Shown here one piece after another: positions 46,809 through 56,873 of a stretch of DNA of 64,000 nt (positions are counted from its first letter, which is position 1; the number at the start of each line of letters is the position of its first letter). A program made the translations under genes and the position numbers. The notes beneath the pieces were generated by a model. The model was not told the DNA's origin, searched no databases, and saw only the letters and a list, made by a program, of their open reading frames with translations. Location of the stretch: assembly GCA_019828565.1 (NCBI GenBank), contig JAHDYR010000064.1, positions 496,001 to 560,000 on the forward strand, given 5' to 3'. Origin of the DNA: Carpediemonas membranifera (Eukaryota; Fornicata).

Positions 46809-49038
46809 GCTGGGCCTCAGCCTCGCCTTCCTTCGCCTCAGCTTCACCCTCAGCCTCCTTCTCCTCCTTGGGCTCGGGCGGTGGTGGCGGCGCGTGCAGT
46901 GCTGTGTACTTCTCGACGATTGGCGCGGCGAGGGCCTTGACCTGGTCCATCTTCGCGGTCAGGGCGTCCATGGTGGCCTCCTCGCCCTCCTCCGAATACA
47001 GCCAGTCCTCCACGCCCATCAGCGTGCTCTTGATGGCACTCCGCTCCTCCTCTGTGGTCACCTCGGTGTACTTGAGGTCGAGGTCGTCGGACATAGAGTA
47101 GACGAAGCTCTCGAGGTCATTGCGGAGTGTCGCGATTGCTACCTCCCGCCGGTCGATGTCGTTCAGCGACTGCTCCTCCTTGACGTACTTGCAGATCGCC
47201 GCCCCGGGGATGCCGGCCAGCTTCTTGCCCATGGGGAGCGGCCTGAACGTCTTGCGGGTCTTGGTCACCTTCTCATCGATGAATTCGGGCTCGGGCGCCT
47301 TAGGGGCCTCCTTCGACTCCTCCTCGGTCATCGGCACGTCCTCGTCGCCGGCCTCAGGAGCGGGCTCAGGCGTCGTCTCAGCCTCGGGCACGGGCTTCTC
47401 CTCGACGGGCTTGGGCTTCTTGACTACCTCCTCGTACGTCTCAGTGACCTCCATCGTGCTTTCCGACACGTCGAGCACGCCACTGCGGTCAAGTGTCACG
47501 TGTACCTTCACCTTACTCTTCCCCCCGTCCGCGGTCGGCTTGACACCAGTCAGGTTGACTGCCGCGAGGAAGGTGTGGGTCCCGGCGTTGGGGAGGGCGG
47601 CCTGGTCGGCGTAGTGCAGGTATACGTTGAAGTCCTGGCTCCGACGGAATGTCACGGCCCTCGTCATCGGCACCTGGCACCCTCGGTCGAACGCCATGAG
47701 CTGCTCGAGGTCCTCGGCCGTCACCGCGGCGTCGCTCTCCATGGGCTCTGCGGGCTTGACCCCCGGCTTGGCCCAGACCACCGTGACGGGGTTGAGGTTG
47801 TAGTCGTGGACGGCGACGGTCTGGTTCAGCCTAAAGTGCGGGGAGATGAAGGCGCCTTGGAGGGCCGCCCCGTTGCATATGCACTCCTCGTTGTTCAGGG
47901 TCTGGTGCAGGTCCTTAGAGGAGCCCATGCCGAGGGTCCGGGCGAGCTCGTCCTGCACCAGGGGCATGCGGGCCGCCCCACCGATCACCTCGAACGCAGA
48001 GACCGACCCGTCCAGCGGGTTGGCGATCTGGGCCATCTCGAGGGCGCGGCGGACCATGGGCTCGATGCGGGCAGTCACCTCGGCACCGAGGGCGGCGAGG
48101 TCCTCGCGGGAGACTCTAAAGTGCAGGTCGAGGTCGTTGATGAGGCACTCGACGTTGAGGGGAGCCTCGTTGTTGGCCGTGAGGAGCTTCCTGACGCGCT
48201 GGACGCCCTGTACGAGCCTCTGGGCCGCCTTGGGGTTCTCCATGATCTTGACACCCGTGTGCTTCTCCTCAAACTTGTCCGCAAAGTGCTGGGCGAGGAT
48301 CTGGTCGTACGAGCGGCCACCGAGCCACTCGTCGTGGGAAACACCCTCGACTACGAGCGACGCCTTGCCCTCCACGGCCGTGAAGGACATGATGGCGCAT
48401 GTGGCGGAGGCGTGGCCCATGTCGAAAAGCATCATGCGCACGGGCTTGTCCGTGAGGGCGGCGAAGTTCCGGCGGAGCCATGTCACGCCGGCCGCGGCAT
48501 GCTCGGACAGCAGCTGGAGGCAGTTGAGCCCAGCAATCTCCGCAGCGGCAAGGAGGGACTTGCGCTGGTTCTGGTCCCACCAGGAGGGGATGGTGATGAC
48601 GGCGTCCCACGAGCTGGGGACGGTGCCCAGCTTGTGGAGGTTGTCAGCGTTGGCGACATCGCGCATGCAGGAAAGAAGCATGGCGGCGATCTGTTCGCAA
48701 GAGAAGACGCGGTCAGTGTCGAGATAGTTGACGCAGAAGCCGACAAAGCCGTCCTCCATCTCGACTGTGCGGAAGGGGAGCAGCGACAGCTCCTTCTGCA
48801 CATTGGCATCGGCGTACTTGCGGCCGATGAGCTGCTTGACGGCATAGAAAGTGTTTTGCCACTTGCTGTTCTTCCTCTGGTTGGCCTGTTCGCCAATGAA
48901 ACGCTGCTTCTCGTCAAATGTGACGCATGCAGGCGTAGCACGGTTCGAGGCCTCGTTCACGAGGATATCTACACCGCGCAGCCGTGCAATACCAACAAGA
49001 AGGTTCTCTGATCCAAAGTCAATACCTAAACAGGGCAT
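46777..49038 (-). CDS. HSP110/HSPA4-like chaperone (Hsp70 superfamily)
   Basis: The 753-residue protein is a nucleotide-exchange factor for Hsp70. The ATPase domain (about 1-385) starts MPCLGIDFGSENLLVGIARL, with EASNRATPACVTFDEKQRFI, VPSSWDAVITIPSWW, LLSEHAAAGVTWL and VIGGAARMPLVQDEL. The IDFGSEN motif (Ser/Glu where Hsp70 has Thr-Thr/Asn) and the NRxTPxxVxFxxxxRxxG run are Hsp110-type. The beta-sandwich holds an expanded acidic loop (EEKPVPEAETTPEPAPEAGD) and a helical lid follows. It ends with the acidic tail EEEGDVDME instead of EEVD. The stop codon overlaps TAAA. Its 3' end is duplicated near 15.8 and 30.0 kb. Confidence 0.92.
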   Translation of the reverse strand: MPCLGIDFGSENLLVGIARLRGVDILVNEASNRATPACVTFDEKQRFIGEQANQRKNSKWQNTFYAVKQLIGRKYADANVQKELSLLPFRTVEMEDGFVGFCVNYLDTDRVFSCEQIAAMLLSCMRDVANADNLHKLGTVPSSWDAVITIPSWWDQNQRKSLLAAAEIAGLNCLQLLSEHAAAGVTWLRRNFAALTDKPVRMMLFDMGHASATCAIMSFTAVEGKASLVVEGVSHDEWLGGRSYDQILAQHFADKFEEKHTGVKIMENPKAAQRLVQGVQRVRKLLTANNEAPLNVECLINDLDLHFRVSREDLAALGAEVTARIEPMVRRALEMAQIANPLDGSVSAFEVIGGAARMPLVQDELARTLGMGSSKDLHQTLNNEECICNGAALQGAFISPHFRLNQTVAVHDYNLNPVTVVWAKPGVKPAEPMESDAAVTAEDLEQLMAFDRGCQVPMTRAVTFRRSQDFNVYLHYADQAALPNAGTHTFLAAVNLTGVKPTADGGKSKVKVHVTLDRSGVLDVSESTMEVTETYEEVVKKPKPVEEKPVPEAETTPEPAPEAGDEDVPMTEEESKEAPKAPEPEFIDEKVTKTRKTFRPLPMGKKLAGIPGAAICKYVKEEQSLNDIDRREVAIATLRNDLESFVYSMSDDLDLKYTEVTTEEERSAIKSTLMGVEDWLYSEEGEEATMDALTAKMDQVKALAAPIVEKYTALHAPPPPPEPKEEKEAEGEAEAKEGEAEAQPEEEGDVDME

Positions 49039-49306
49039 ATCGTTAGCTTAGCGACCGGATCGATGTCGTCTCGGATCAATTCAGCGATAATTTAACGAAA
49101 TCGATGTGACAATCTGCCCGTTTGGGTGAGTCAATCTGCTGTTATATACATAATGCCGTCTCCGGTGGGATGCATCCCCAGGCCGGCTTGAGTGTCTCAC
49201 TGTCTCATCGAATGGACAAAGACTAAACGAAGCACCAGAAGCTGTTACAGCGCACACTGCCTTGTTAAAGCTTCACGCCGGGCACTCAGCTTGCCGCCTT
49301 AGTCTC

Positions 49307-50455
49307 ATGCCGGGTGCCCGATCAAAATTCGATTTGATTAGTACGATGCTTCAAGGAGACGGAAAGAGGCATGTACGCCCTTCGAGTGTATGGCAACTCG
49401 ATGGGCTGTCTCTACGTGAGTCTAGGTTAGTGGGTCTTCCTCTTCAAGACATCGTTCGTTTTCTGAAGACCATTTCTGAGTATATCCATGAGCACGGGTC
49501 CGCAAGGATCGATTGGAGCAAAATTGGGCCACAATTCAATCTTGATGCCGAAACCGCGCATGCTGTATGGCGAGTTATTGCATACGAGTGGAAGGGGGAG
49601 GTACCTCAGACTGACATCCCCTCCCCCTTCGACAAAGGACTCGATGTCCCCTCAGAGCTCGAAGACACTCAGTTCATACCCGCCCGGGAGGTCCTGTTCC
49701 CGGTGCAGGAGCGGGTTGTACCCGTGCGGGTCGCCGGGGCGAACGAGGACGGCGACGGCGAGCCTCAGCCGCGGAGAAAGCGTTGGCTCACCCCCGAGGA
49801 CCGTGTGCTGCTCAAAGCATGCTATAGGGCCCTTGGCAGCAACGATGAGGTGTGCAAGAAGGTGTTCTTCACGAAATACGACACGCCCGACGATGCCCGC
49901 AAGAAGACGAAGGAGTTCATGGACAGCATCGACATGGACGCGCTGTTCGCCAAGCACTTCACCAAGGACAGTGGGCGGACGATTGCCCAGTTGAACGCGA
50001 GGCTGGCGTTCATGCGGCGGAAGGCGGTCCAGATGAAGGACGTCATCGGCACCATCATGGGAATCGCCACCATGGAGGACTTCAAGACTATCCTCGACAC
50101 CATCCCGGACGTCGTCACCGCACTTAAACTGCCCGGAATGACCGGTGTCGCCGACCCGAACTCCGCTGAGTCCCGGCCTGTGCAGGTGCAGCCCGCCCCG
50201 CAGCAGAAGAAGCCAAAGCCCGCGCCTACACACACCCCACCAGTCCAGGTTGCCAGACCCGTCCCAACGGCGGTGCCGATACAGCCGTACGGCGACGTCT
50301 CGGTCGTTGCCGAGCCGCAGCAGGGCTACGCCCCGGCGGTGGCGGGACTGGGCGGGCAGTTCCACGGCACGAGACAGCTGACGCCGCAGCAGCAGGCGAT
50401 GATGTTCCAGCAGACCATGCAGCAGCAGCAGTTCCACCAGGTCCGGAAGCAATGA
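49307..50455 (+). CDS. Myb/SANT-like domain protein, 382 residues
   Basis: The start is ATG 49307 (MPGARSKFDLIS); an upstream TTG-initiated extension is ignored, and ATG 49346 is a further option. Two Trp-containing helical segments look like Myb/SANT repeats: YIHEHGSARIDWSKIGPQFN with AHAVWRVIAYEW (about 65-110), and RRKRWLTPEDRVLLKACYRA then VCKKVFFTKY (about 155-195). A helical middle follows. The C-terminus is Pro/Gln-rich and low complexity (APQQKKPKPAPTHTPP, QQQQFHQVRKQ), as in transcription or chromatin proteins. DNA or histone binding is inference. The gene diverges from the HSP110 gene, with about 270 bp between starts. Confidence 0.6.
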   Translation: MPGARSKFDLISTMLQGDGKRHVRPSSVWQLDGLSLRESRLVGLPLQDIVRFLKTISEYIHEHGSARIDWSKIGPQFNLDAETAHAVWRVIAYEWKGEVPQTDIPSPFDKGLDVPSELEDTQFIPAREVLFPVQERVVPVRVAGANEDGDGEPQPRRKRWLTPEDRVLLKACYRALGSNDEVCKKVFFTKYDTPDDARKKTKEFMDSIDMDALFAKHFTKDSGRTIAQLNARLAFMRRKAVQMKDVIGTIMGIATMEDFKTILDTIPDVVTALKLPGMTGVADPNSAESRPVQVQPAPQQKKPKPAPTHTPPVQVARPVPTAVPIQPYGDVSVVAEPQQGYAPAVAGLGGQFHGTRQLTPQQQAMMFQQTMQQQQFHQVRKQ

Positions 50456-50970
50456 GGGTTACGGGGTCATTTATAAAGCTAGGAGAAGCGGTGTGGAGGG
50501 CCTGTATTCCGGGGTGCGTCTCGGTGTCTTGCATCATTCAATCGGAATGGGAGAGGGGCTCGACCGAGTCGTGGCTTCTCGTGCCGATTGAGCCGACTGG
50601 GTCGAGACCTGATGACACCTGATGGCGACCACACAACGCAGGTACGGTGCCACGTGAGCTGTGGGCAGGGTGGTTTGACATCACAAGGTTTCTGAAGCCT
50701 CCGGAGTTCAAAAGACTACGAAACATGTGTCAATGGAATGGCGTCGCGAGTCATCCACTTCAGGGGAAGACTCGACTGAACCAACGTCTGCCATAAGGGT
50801 AATAGACTTTGCGGGACTAAACTGTCTCCCTCTGTTTCACTCTTTCCTTGCGCTAGATGGACCGACCACACCCATGTCGCGTGGCCGGACCCCGTTTGTT
50901 CCTACTTTGACTCTCAATAGTTCCATGCAGTTCCAGACCATGCAACCAGACTGAATCATATTTATCATAT
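50456..50970. other. Intergenic between convergent gene ends, nothing firm
   Basis: ATTTATAAAG lies just after the SANT gene stop and may be a 3'-processing signal. A plus ORF from about 50733 to 50954 (MEWRRESSTSGEDSTEPTSA and on) has no local codon bias and is not called. Confidence 0.3.
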
Positions 50971-53900
50971 TTATTTTACACTGGTGTGGTAGACGCTGTT
51001 GAGCGTCTTCAGACCCTTGATGAACTGCTCGGTCTGGGCAGATCCCTGCAGCTTCGTCCGCCGCCGGGTGGGAGGCCCACTCGGCTTCGTCCTCGAGGGA
51101 GTCGCCGAGGTCGGCCTGCTCAGTGGCTGTGACGGCAAAAGGTCTGCGATCGACACCGACGTCGTTGCAGGCCGGGCGGGCTTCTCCTGCTTCGGCGTGC
51201 GGGCGTTGGGTGTCGCGGGTGCGATCGTCCCAGACGACACGCCCTCCTGGTATGCCTGGGCGCGGCGGGCCCGCTCGGCCTTCCGGACTGCGGTCTTGTG
51301 CTTCTCGGTGGCCATCCGACCCATGTCCGTGACCATCTCGGTCACCTTGCCGAGCTCGATTCCGGTGTCGACGACGTCCAGCACCGAGTCTGAGATGCTG
51401 ACGAGCTGGGCGAGGCGGTCTGCCAGCCTCCGAACCGTCGGGGTGAACGGCGTGAGCAGGTCCGCGTACTGCAACGCGCTGGGGGCGGGGGGCAGCGACT
51501 CGTCGCCGTCGTCGGGCAGGTCAGTAAGGTCGGGCAGGGCCTGCGTGAAGAGCATCGACATGCGGTTGTCAAGCATCGCCTTCTCCTGCTCGATGGAGGC
51601 CCGCGTTTGCTGGTCCACGGCGAGCCAGACGGCGTCTTCGACAAGGTCAGCAGTGGCGGAGACGACGTCGATAACGTCCTCAAGCGTGGCCTCGACCTCG
51701 AGGAAGATGCGAGTGTCGACCGTCTGGACCAGCGCGGTCTCCACAGCCTCCTCGACGACGCACCGCATATCATCATACGTCGTCACGACGAATGCATCCT
51801 TGGCCAGCAGCTCCTTGAGCGTGAACTCGACGTCGAGCGCCTCCACGGGGGGCTCCTCCATCGCCACCTGCTCGGCCGGGCGGACGGACGGCAGGGGCTC
51901 GCTCTCCTCCCCGACGCCCAGCAGAGAGCGGACCACGGACTCGACGAGCTGCCACGCCTCGGCGGAGTTAGGAGCGCCGCGGGCAGGAACGGAGAGGCTG
52001 CGGTCCGTGGGCTTGGACCCGGGGTACGTCTGGTACAGCGCCATCAGGGGAGCGACGGTCTCGGCGAAGAAGAGCTTGAGCGCCATCTGCCCGTCGTCAG
52101 AGGCCACACGGCATGTGATGACGTCGAACAGGAAGGCGTTGGACACGCCACCGACGGCCGCGAGATGCCGCTCGTTGGCCTCCGCCAGCACCACAGGGGC
52201 GGGCTCATTGACATCGACGACGGACCTGCGGACGGCGTCGAGCACGGAAGGCATGCCCAAGGCGGCCCAGGCGTGCAGCTGCCCGAGCCACTGCATGGGC
52301 GTCCACACCATCTGGCGGGCCGCCAGCGCTTCACGGGCCAGCCGCACCGCACTGCCGTCGCCGGTGTTGCGGGCGAGCACGGTGGCCTGGCGGAGGGCGT
52401 CCTCGGCCCTGGCGATGTCCGCGCGGTACTGGGACAGGCGCAGGGTCTGGTGCCGCGTGGCGTAGTCGAGCTCGACAGCGGCCAGCGGTCTCCAGACATG
52501 GTTGGCCCGGACTGCGGCGGGCAGGGTGTTCGTCGTCCACACATGGACGAAGGGGATCACCTGCACCTGCTGCCCCTCGTCGACGGTGACCGGGTTGGCA
52601 TCGTAGAGCGCGCCCTCATCACCCCAGTCGGCGATCATGTCCTGTACGGCCACCATGAAGGCCTCCCGCAGCTTCTCCACGGCCCGCATGCGGACGGGCT
52701 CCATCGTGGCGTCGACAGGCAGGGCTGTGTCGGGTCCCTCCCGCTGCCGGTGGATGGAGATCGCCTGCACCCAGCCCCACATGTCCGCAGCCATCGGCGT
52801 GAACTCCGGGCCGATGCAGCCCGCCAGAGGGTACATGGGAAGTTGCCGCGACGTCGTGTCGACGAGCACGTAGTCCCCGTCGAGGTCGGACAGCAAGTTC
52901 ACCCGCGCCACGTGGACGCCGGGGGGCAAGTCGACGCCGGGCTGCCGTAGTCTCCAGTAGTCCTCGGCCGCCCGGATGAACCGGATGCCGTCAAACCCGG
53001 CGGGGAGGGCGTCCAGGTTGGCGTTCTTGGAGACGCCCATGTAGGTGTGGTAGAGGGCGAGCTCGGTCTCGGTGCAGCCGGCCCACGTCCCGCGGCTGAC
53101 CTTGTAGCCGAGCCCGTCCTTGGCGAGGCGACGCTTGGTCTTCTTGTCCTCGGGCTTGACCCCGCTGTTCTCGACCACGGTGAAGATGATCACCCGCACA
53201 GTGGCGTCCGGACTGGAGTGCTCTGGCTGGGTCGACGCGTCCTCGGCCTGCTGCCCACGTCCCCGGCCGTGCGGGTTGCACATCGTCACGACGCGGTCGT
53301 AGGCCATGCCCAGGTCCTTCCCGAGGTCCTTGGTCAGCTGTGTGAGGCTGGCCAGCAGCTTGCCGCGCATGTCCCCGTCGTCACCCGTCCGATCCGCCAT
53401 GGCTGCGATCGACGCGTCCCTGCCAGCCGACGCCCTTAGCCAGGCCTGGTCCTCGGGCGTCAGGTCGCCCATCGCCATCGGCCCCTCCGCCCCGGTCACC
53501 CGGACGGCAGGAAGGTTCCTCTCGCTGTCGATGAGTACGGTCTCGTCCGCCTCGTCCAGCACGAGCGCGGCGACGTACAGCCCTGGTTCCCACGGCGTAC
53601 GGACAGTGCCCTTCTGTGCGGCGACGAGCTCGTCGACGTGGAATTCCGGGGGGAAGGACATGGGCGCCAGGGAAGGCCGGCCGGACGGCCCAGACGGGTA
53701 CAGCGAGCACAGCGAGTCCAGCGCACGCAGCTCCGCCTTCAGCTGGGCCAGCTTAGCCATCAGAGCCTCTGCGCCGCTCCTGGCGTTGGGCTGCAGTGAC
53801 GCGGCCTTCGTCTGGAGCCGCTCGAGGATGCCCGGGGCGTCGGGGTCGTCCCGGGACAGGGCAGACGCGATCGTGCCCCGGAACGCGTCGCCGTGCTTCC

Positions 53901-54921
53901 ACGGGAGGATGATGAGCTGCTCCACGGCCGTGACGATGTTGGACGCGACGGCGACGTGCCCGCCGATGTCGTGGACGCCCGCTATCGCCTCCAGCTCGGC
54001 AGCCAGTGACGTGGTGAGCAGGTTACGGGCCTCGTTGTTGCGGACGATGCGCCGTACGCGAAGCAGCGCCTTCCGCCGGAGCACCTGATCGACCGGGAGG
54101 TTCTTAATGCGGGAAACCTCGTCCTCCAGGGCCGATGGGGGCAGGGGCGCGGGCTGGGCGACTGTCAGCTCGTAGTTGTCGTCTAGCCGACTCTGGGCGA
54201 AGTCGACCGATGTCATGCGGGTTAGCAGCTTGGCGCTGACGGTGCCCTCGGAGTACATGTAGTGCAGGGCGACCGCCAGGGCCTTACACATGACTGCCCG
54301 GGCGGGGGCCTTCATGGTCACCGTGAACCTCGCGTCGTCGATGCTCAGCTCGAGTCGGTGCATCTCCTTCGTCTCGAGGTCCTCGTCTGAAACCACGCTG
54401 AAGCGAGTCAACAGGGGGACCGCTGCGTGGATGGCCGCACTGGCCTTGGCCTTGGGGTCGATGAAGAACAAGGCGTATGCGCCGCTCCAGTCCCGCGCCA
54501 CCGTTAGTGCATACGGCGTGTCGAGGGCAAACGCGGTCTCCGAGGGCGACACGAACCATGCGTCGGACGCCTTCTCGTCAGGGTCAGTGTCGAGGCGAGG
54601 GGCGTTGCCAATTGACTCTATCGTGGCCATCTCGGCGGCCAGCACGTGCATCTCACCGAGGCCAGGGACAGAGAATAGCTTGTCCTCGATCTCGTTGGCT
54701 AGATTCGTGCGGACAAGTGCATGTGCTTGAATATCGGGAGAAAGATCGACAGGAGCGTCTATAAGAGAGAAATTAGCGAATTTGACGAGACTTTTGTCCT
54801 CTTCCTCCTCCATGGCGGAAACGAGAGTTGAACGAGACGTGAATGTGGCATTACTGGATCGTACAGAGTGCCGCAAGAGACTCTGATGCCGTTGTGCGGC
54901 TCGGGAACCGCGGGTACTCAT
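50971..54921 (-). CDS. Large orphan protein, 1316 residues
   Basis: The start is ATG 54921 (MSTRGSRAAQRHQ). After a basic, disordered leader the protein is a long, largely helical soluble chain without membrane spans. Parts read as small alpha/beta domains: DYVLVDTTSRQLPMYPLAGC, TPWEPGLYVAALVLDEADET. At about 1080-1200 helices dominate (FLEVEATLEDVIDVVSATAD). The C-terminus is basic, Pro/Ser/Thr-rich (PSRTKPSGPPTRRRTKL) and probably disordered. No enzyme or repeat motif recognised. Consistent third-position bias over the whole length supports a real gene. The stop codon overlaps TAAA. It could be a lineage-specific cytoskeletal or trafficking protein, which is a guess from composition. Confidence 0.65.
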   Translation of the reverse strand: MSTRGSRAAQRHQSLLRHSVRSSNATFTSRSTLVSAMEEEEDKSLVKFANFSLIDAPVDLSPDIQAHALVRTNLANEIEDKLFSVPGLGEMHVLAAEMATIESIGNAPRLDTDPDEKASDAWFVSPSETAFALDTPYALTVARDWSGAYALFFIDPKAKASAAIHAAVPLLTRFSVVSDEDLETKEMHRLELSIDDARFTVTMKAPARAVMCKALAVALHYMYSEGTVSAKLLTRMTSVDFAQSRLDDNYELTVAQPAPLPPSALEDEVSRIKNLPVDQVLRRKALLRVRRIVRNNEARNLLTTSLAAELEAIAGVHDIGGHVAVASNIVTAVEQLIILPWKHGDAFRGTIASALSRDDPDAPGILERLQTKAASLQPNARSGAEALMAKLAQLKAELRALDSLCSLYPSGPSGRPSLAPMSFPPEFHVDELVAAQKGTVRTPWEPGLYVAALVLDEADETVLIDSERNLPAVRVTGAEGPMAMGDLTPEDQAWLRASAGRDASIAAMADRTGDDGDMRGKLLASLTQLTKDLGKDLGMAYDRVVTMCNPHGRGRGQQAEDASTQPEHSSPDATVRVIIFTVVENSGVKPEDKKTKRRLAKDGLGYKVSRGTWAGCTETELALYHTYMGVSKNANLDALPAGFDGIRFIRAAEDYWRLRQPGVDLPPGVHVARVNLLSDLDGDYVLVDTTSRQLPMYPLAGCIGPEFTPMAADMWGWVQAISIHRQREGPDTALPVDATMEPVRMRAVEKLREAFMVAVQDMIADWGDEGALYDANPVTVDEGQQVQVIPFVHVWTTNTLPAAVRANHVWRPLAAVELDYATRHQTLRLSQYRADIARAEDALRQATVLARNTGDGSAVRLAREALAARQMVWTPMQWLGQLHAWAALGMPSVLDAVRRSVVDVNEPAPVVLAEANERHLAAVGGVSNAFLFDVITCRVASDDGQMALKLFFAETVAPLMALYQTYPGSKPTDRSLSVPARGAPNSAEAWQLVESVVRSLLGVGEESEPLPSVRPAEQVAMEEPPVEALDVEFTLKELLAKDAFVVTTYDDMRCVVEEAVETALVQTVDTRIFLEVEATLEDVIDVVSATADLVEDAVWLAVDQQTRASIEQEKAMLDNRMSMLFTQALPDLTDLPDDGDESLPPAPSALQYADLLTPFTPTVRRLADRLAQLVSISDSVLDVVDTGIELGKVTEMVTDMGRMATEKHKTAVRKAERARRAQAYQEGVSSGTIAPATPNARTPKQEKPARPATTSVSIADLLPSQPLSRPTSATPSRTKPSGPPTRRRTKLQGSAQTEQFIKGLKTLNSVYHTSVK

Positions 54922-55310
54922 CAAGTCTTGGTTTTGCAAGAATTCGAGCAGAATATGTCCAGTCGCGCCGGACTTGACCTGAGTACCGCTGTACCATGAT
55001 GAAGTATGCAGCCGACTAACCTTGCTGGTGCCGATTTATAACATTGGAGTATTTCGTTTTGTCACATTTGCGCAAACAATAAAGGTAAATGTTCATAAAT
55101 CCTCATTCCTGACCCTGTAACGCCGCAGCCGACTGGCAAACTGCGCCACATTCCGATTACATGATTACCAGCACGGATGTCAGGGAACTGTCGCCGTTGG
55201 AACAGCCGTGAATTCTCCGTGAAGCCCGCCCGACGGTGAGGGCATGAAGGCGACGCAGCTCGAGATGAATGACAGACCCACACGCTGCCTGAGGGTGAGG
55301 ACACCCCGCC
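54922..55310. other. Intergenic, nothing recognised
   Basis: This is the upstream flank of the 1316-residue orphan and the 3' flank of the next minus-strand gene. AATAAAGGTAAATG at about 55079-55092 is A/T-rich and could be a 3'-processing or promoter element. An 80-residue frame on the minus strand starts with GTG and has no bias. Confidence 0.3.
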
Positions 55311-56003
55311 TCACTCGAACAGGCTGAGCAGGTCATTCGTCGTCACGCTCGCCTGCCGCCCGGCCCTCAGCGCCTGGACCCGCTCGTGCTTGGCCGCGGC
55401 GACCCACTTCTGCCTGTCCTCCTCCCGCGCGGTCGCCACGGACAGCGCCACGTCGAGCTCTTGTAGCTGCCCCCGTAGCGCTTCGGCCCTGGCACTCCGC
55501 TGGGCCGCGTGCCGGGCGTGGAGGGAGTCGAAGGAGGGCAAGAAGGCACGCCTGTATGCCTCGGCCTCGGCGGTCGTCTGCCGCTTCTCGGTGAGATACT
55601 TCTCCGACTGCTGCGCCTCCCGATCCCCCAACGTGGCCTCGAGGTTCTTCAGATTCTGTGATATCTCGCCATTGATGTCCTTTAGGCGAGCGTTGAGGTC
55701 TGAAACGGGGCCGAAGTCCGCCTTCTCGCTTTGGTTCTTGATGTCGTTGATCGCAACAAGCGCGCCTTTCACTAACTGACCTTCTAAGTTAGTATGCTTT
55801 GTAAGATCGGCAACAGTGACCTCAGATGCCCGGCACAAGACGCCTGTTTTCGCAACGCTTGCTATTTCCGTGCAAAACGCGGTTACTGCGGATTTGGTTT
55901 GGGGTACGAGGTTAATCGACCGATTAATCGGCTTTGTAATCGGTCTAGTGCCGTTTTGGCTGTTTAATTGTGGCTGAGGCTTCCTTGCCACGGCTGTGCT
56001 CAT
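55311..56003 (-). CDS. Coiled-coil protein of unknown function, 230 residues
   Basis: A polar, Asn/Gln/Pro-rich leader (MSTAVARKPQPQLNSQNGTR) is followed by almost continuous helix from about residue 35. Heptad-rich segments include VSDLNARLKDINGEISQNLK, NLEATLGDREAQQSEKYLTE and LQELDVALSVATAREEDRQK. It ends TTNDLLSLFE. The size and helix content resemble small coiled-coil subunits of BLOC or kinetochore-type complexes, but I see no diagnostic motif and make no assignment. The stop is TGA. No intron detected. Confidence 0.55.
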   Translation of the reverse strand: MSTAVARKPQPQLNSQNGTRPITKPINRSINLVPQTKSAVTAFCTEIASVAKTGVLCRASEVTVADLTKHTNLEGQLVKGALVAINDIKNQSEKADFGPVSDLNARLKDINGEISQNLKNLEATLGDREAQQSEKYLTEKRQTTAEAEAYRRAFLPSFDSLHARHAAQRSARAEALRGQLQELDVALSVATAREEDRQKWVAAAKHERVQALRAGRQASVTTNDLLSLFE

Positions 56004-56194
56004 TCTCTGACTGACTGAGGTTTAAACTGTCGATTTACGCGTATACATACCCGGCGACACCCCGGTGCCGCAGGTGCAGGCCAGGGTGAATGCTTAACCG
56101 GCATATGGAAGGAGCCAGTGACGTTTGCCGGCTGTTCCGCGGCATGATTGTGCCGGAGAGTTCCGGCCATTGAAAGGTCGGCATTCCTGGATCT

Positions 56195-56306
56195 TTACAG
56201 AAGAACGAGAAGAGGAGCAAGGCTAGCCGCTACAGCCCTGGAGAACCGCAAAGATGGCACCGGGTGCAACACAGCCAGTAAAAGAGTCGGCGGCGATGGA
56301 TTCAGG
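56195..56306 (-). pseudogene. Second ISG12/IFI27-like relic (3' part)
   Basis: The minus strand reads ESIAADSFTGCVAPGAIFAVLQG, then after a one-base shift AVAASLAPLLVLL and TAA (56195), aligning with the end of the relic at 46360. Homology continues about 30 bp past the stop. The 5' part is missing, with a TGA directly upstream in frame. The shift is at a different place from that in the first relic, so the two decayed independently or this family tolerates length changes here. Confidence 0.55.
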
Positions 56307-56312
56307 ACCTCA

Positions 56313-56873
56313 ATGGAGATATTGAAAGAGGACTATCCCATAAAGCTCCCACTCCTCACCAGCGATAATGAGGGTTCGGACTCCGGCGACTCGGGTGACC
56401 CGTGGGGCTCGGACGACAGCCAGGAGCTTGCCGGCGGTGAACTCGAGGAAGAAGACTGGCAGTCATTGGACCCACTACCCACGGATCCGGATGGCGATCG
56501 GCCCGCGAGTGACTTCGTGGAGCCCGACGAGGTGGACCCCGACGCGACTGAGGTCGACTCAGAGCCCGACGATCCAGGGGACAGACCGGCAGCCATGTTC
56601 CGGCGCTTCACCATGGCGATAGATCTCCCCGCAGTGGCGAATCAGCTGACCATCGACCTGGTGAAGAGCAAAATCCCAGGACAGCTCGCGGAGTCGACGA
56701 TCACGAACTACTGCCGCCAACGCAACTTGCCGCGGATGTGCCACCTGTGTGGGGCGTGTTTCCGCCCGACGGGTCACCACACGGGATCCATGCCGCGGTC
56801 ACGCGACACTTCCCAAGGAGCACGGGCACACGCGCACAGATCCCCGCCACGACACGCGAAAGGGAGATATTGA
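56313..56873 (+). CDS. Acidic protein of unknown function, 186 residues
   Basis: ATG 56313 gives MEILKEDYPIKLPLLTSDNE. Residues about 18-95 are extremely acidic (EELEEEDWQSLD-type runs, DPDATEVDSEPDDPGD) and probably disordered. A helical segment follows (FRRFTMAIDLPAVANQLTID, STITNYCRQRNL). The last 45 residues (CHLCGACFRPTGHH and on) are basic and may be out of frame, because the neighbouring frame from about 56700 has better codons and re-enters an EILKEVYPIN peptide. A frameshift near 56700-56740 is therefore possible. The gene is flanked by 30-bp direct repeats, one at its start and one over its stop. No family recognised. Confidence 0.4.
   Translation: MEILKEDYPIKLPLLTSDNEGSDSGDSGDPWGSDDSQELAGGELEEEDWQSLDPLPTDPDGDRPASDFVEPDEVDPDATEVDSEPDDPGDRPAAMFRRFTMAIDLPAVANQLTIDLVKSKIPGQLAESTITNYCRQRNLPRMCHLCGACFRPTGHHTGSMPRSRDTSQGARAHAHRSPPRHAKGRY
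56315..56344 (+). repeat. 30-bp direct repeat, left copy
   Basis: Differs from 56863-56892 by one base (A/T). Encodes the start of the acidic ORF (EILKEDYPIK). Confidence 0.85.

Noticed and set aside
46894-49011. A 705-codon open frame antisense to HSP110
   Set aside because: Shadow of a conserved gene in GC-rich DNA; no domain, no conserved start.
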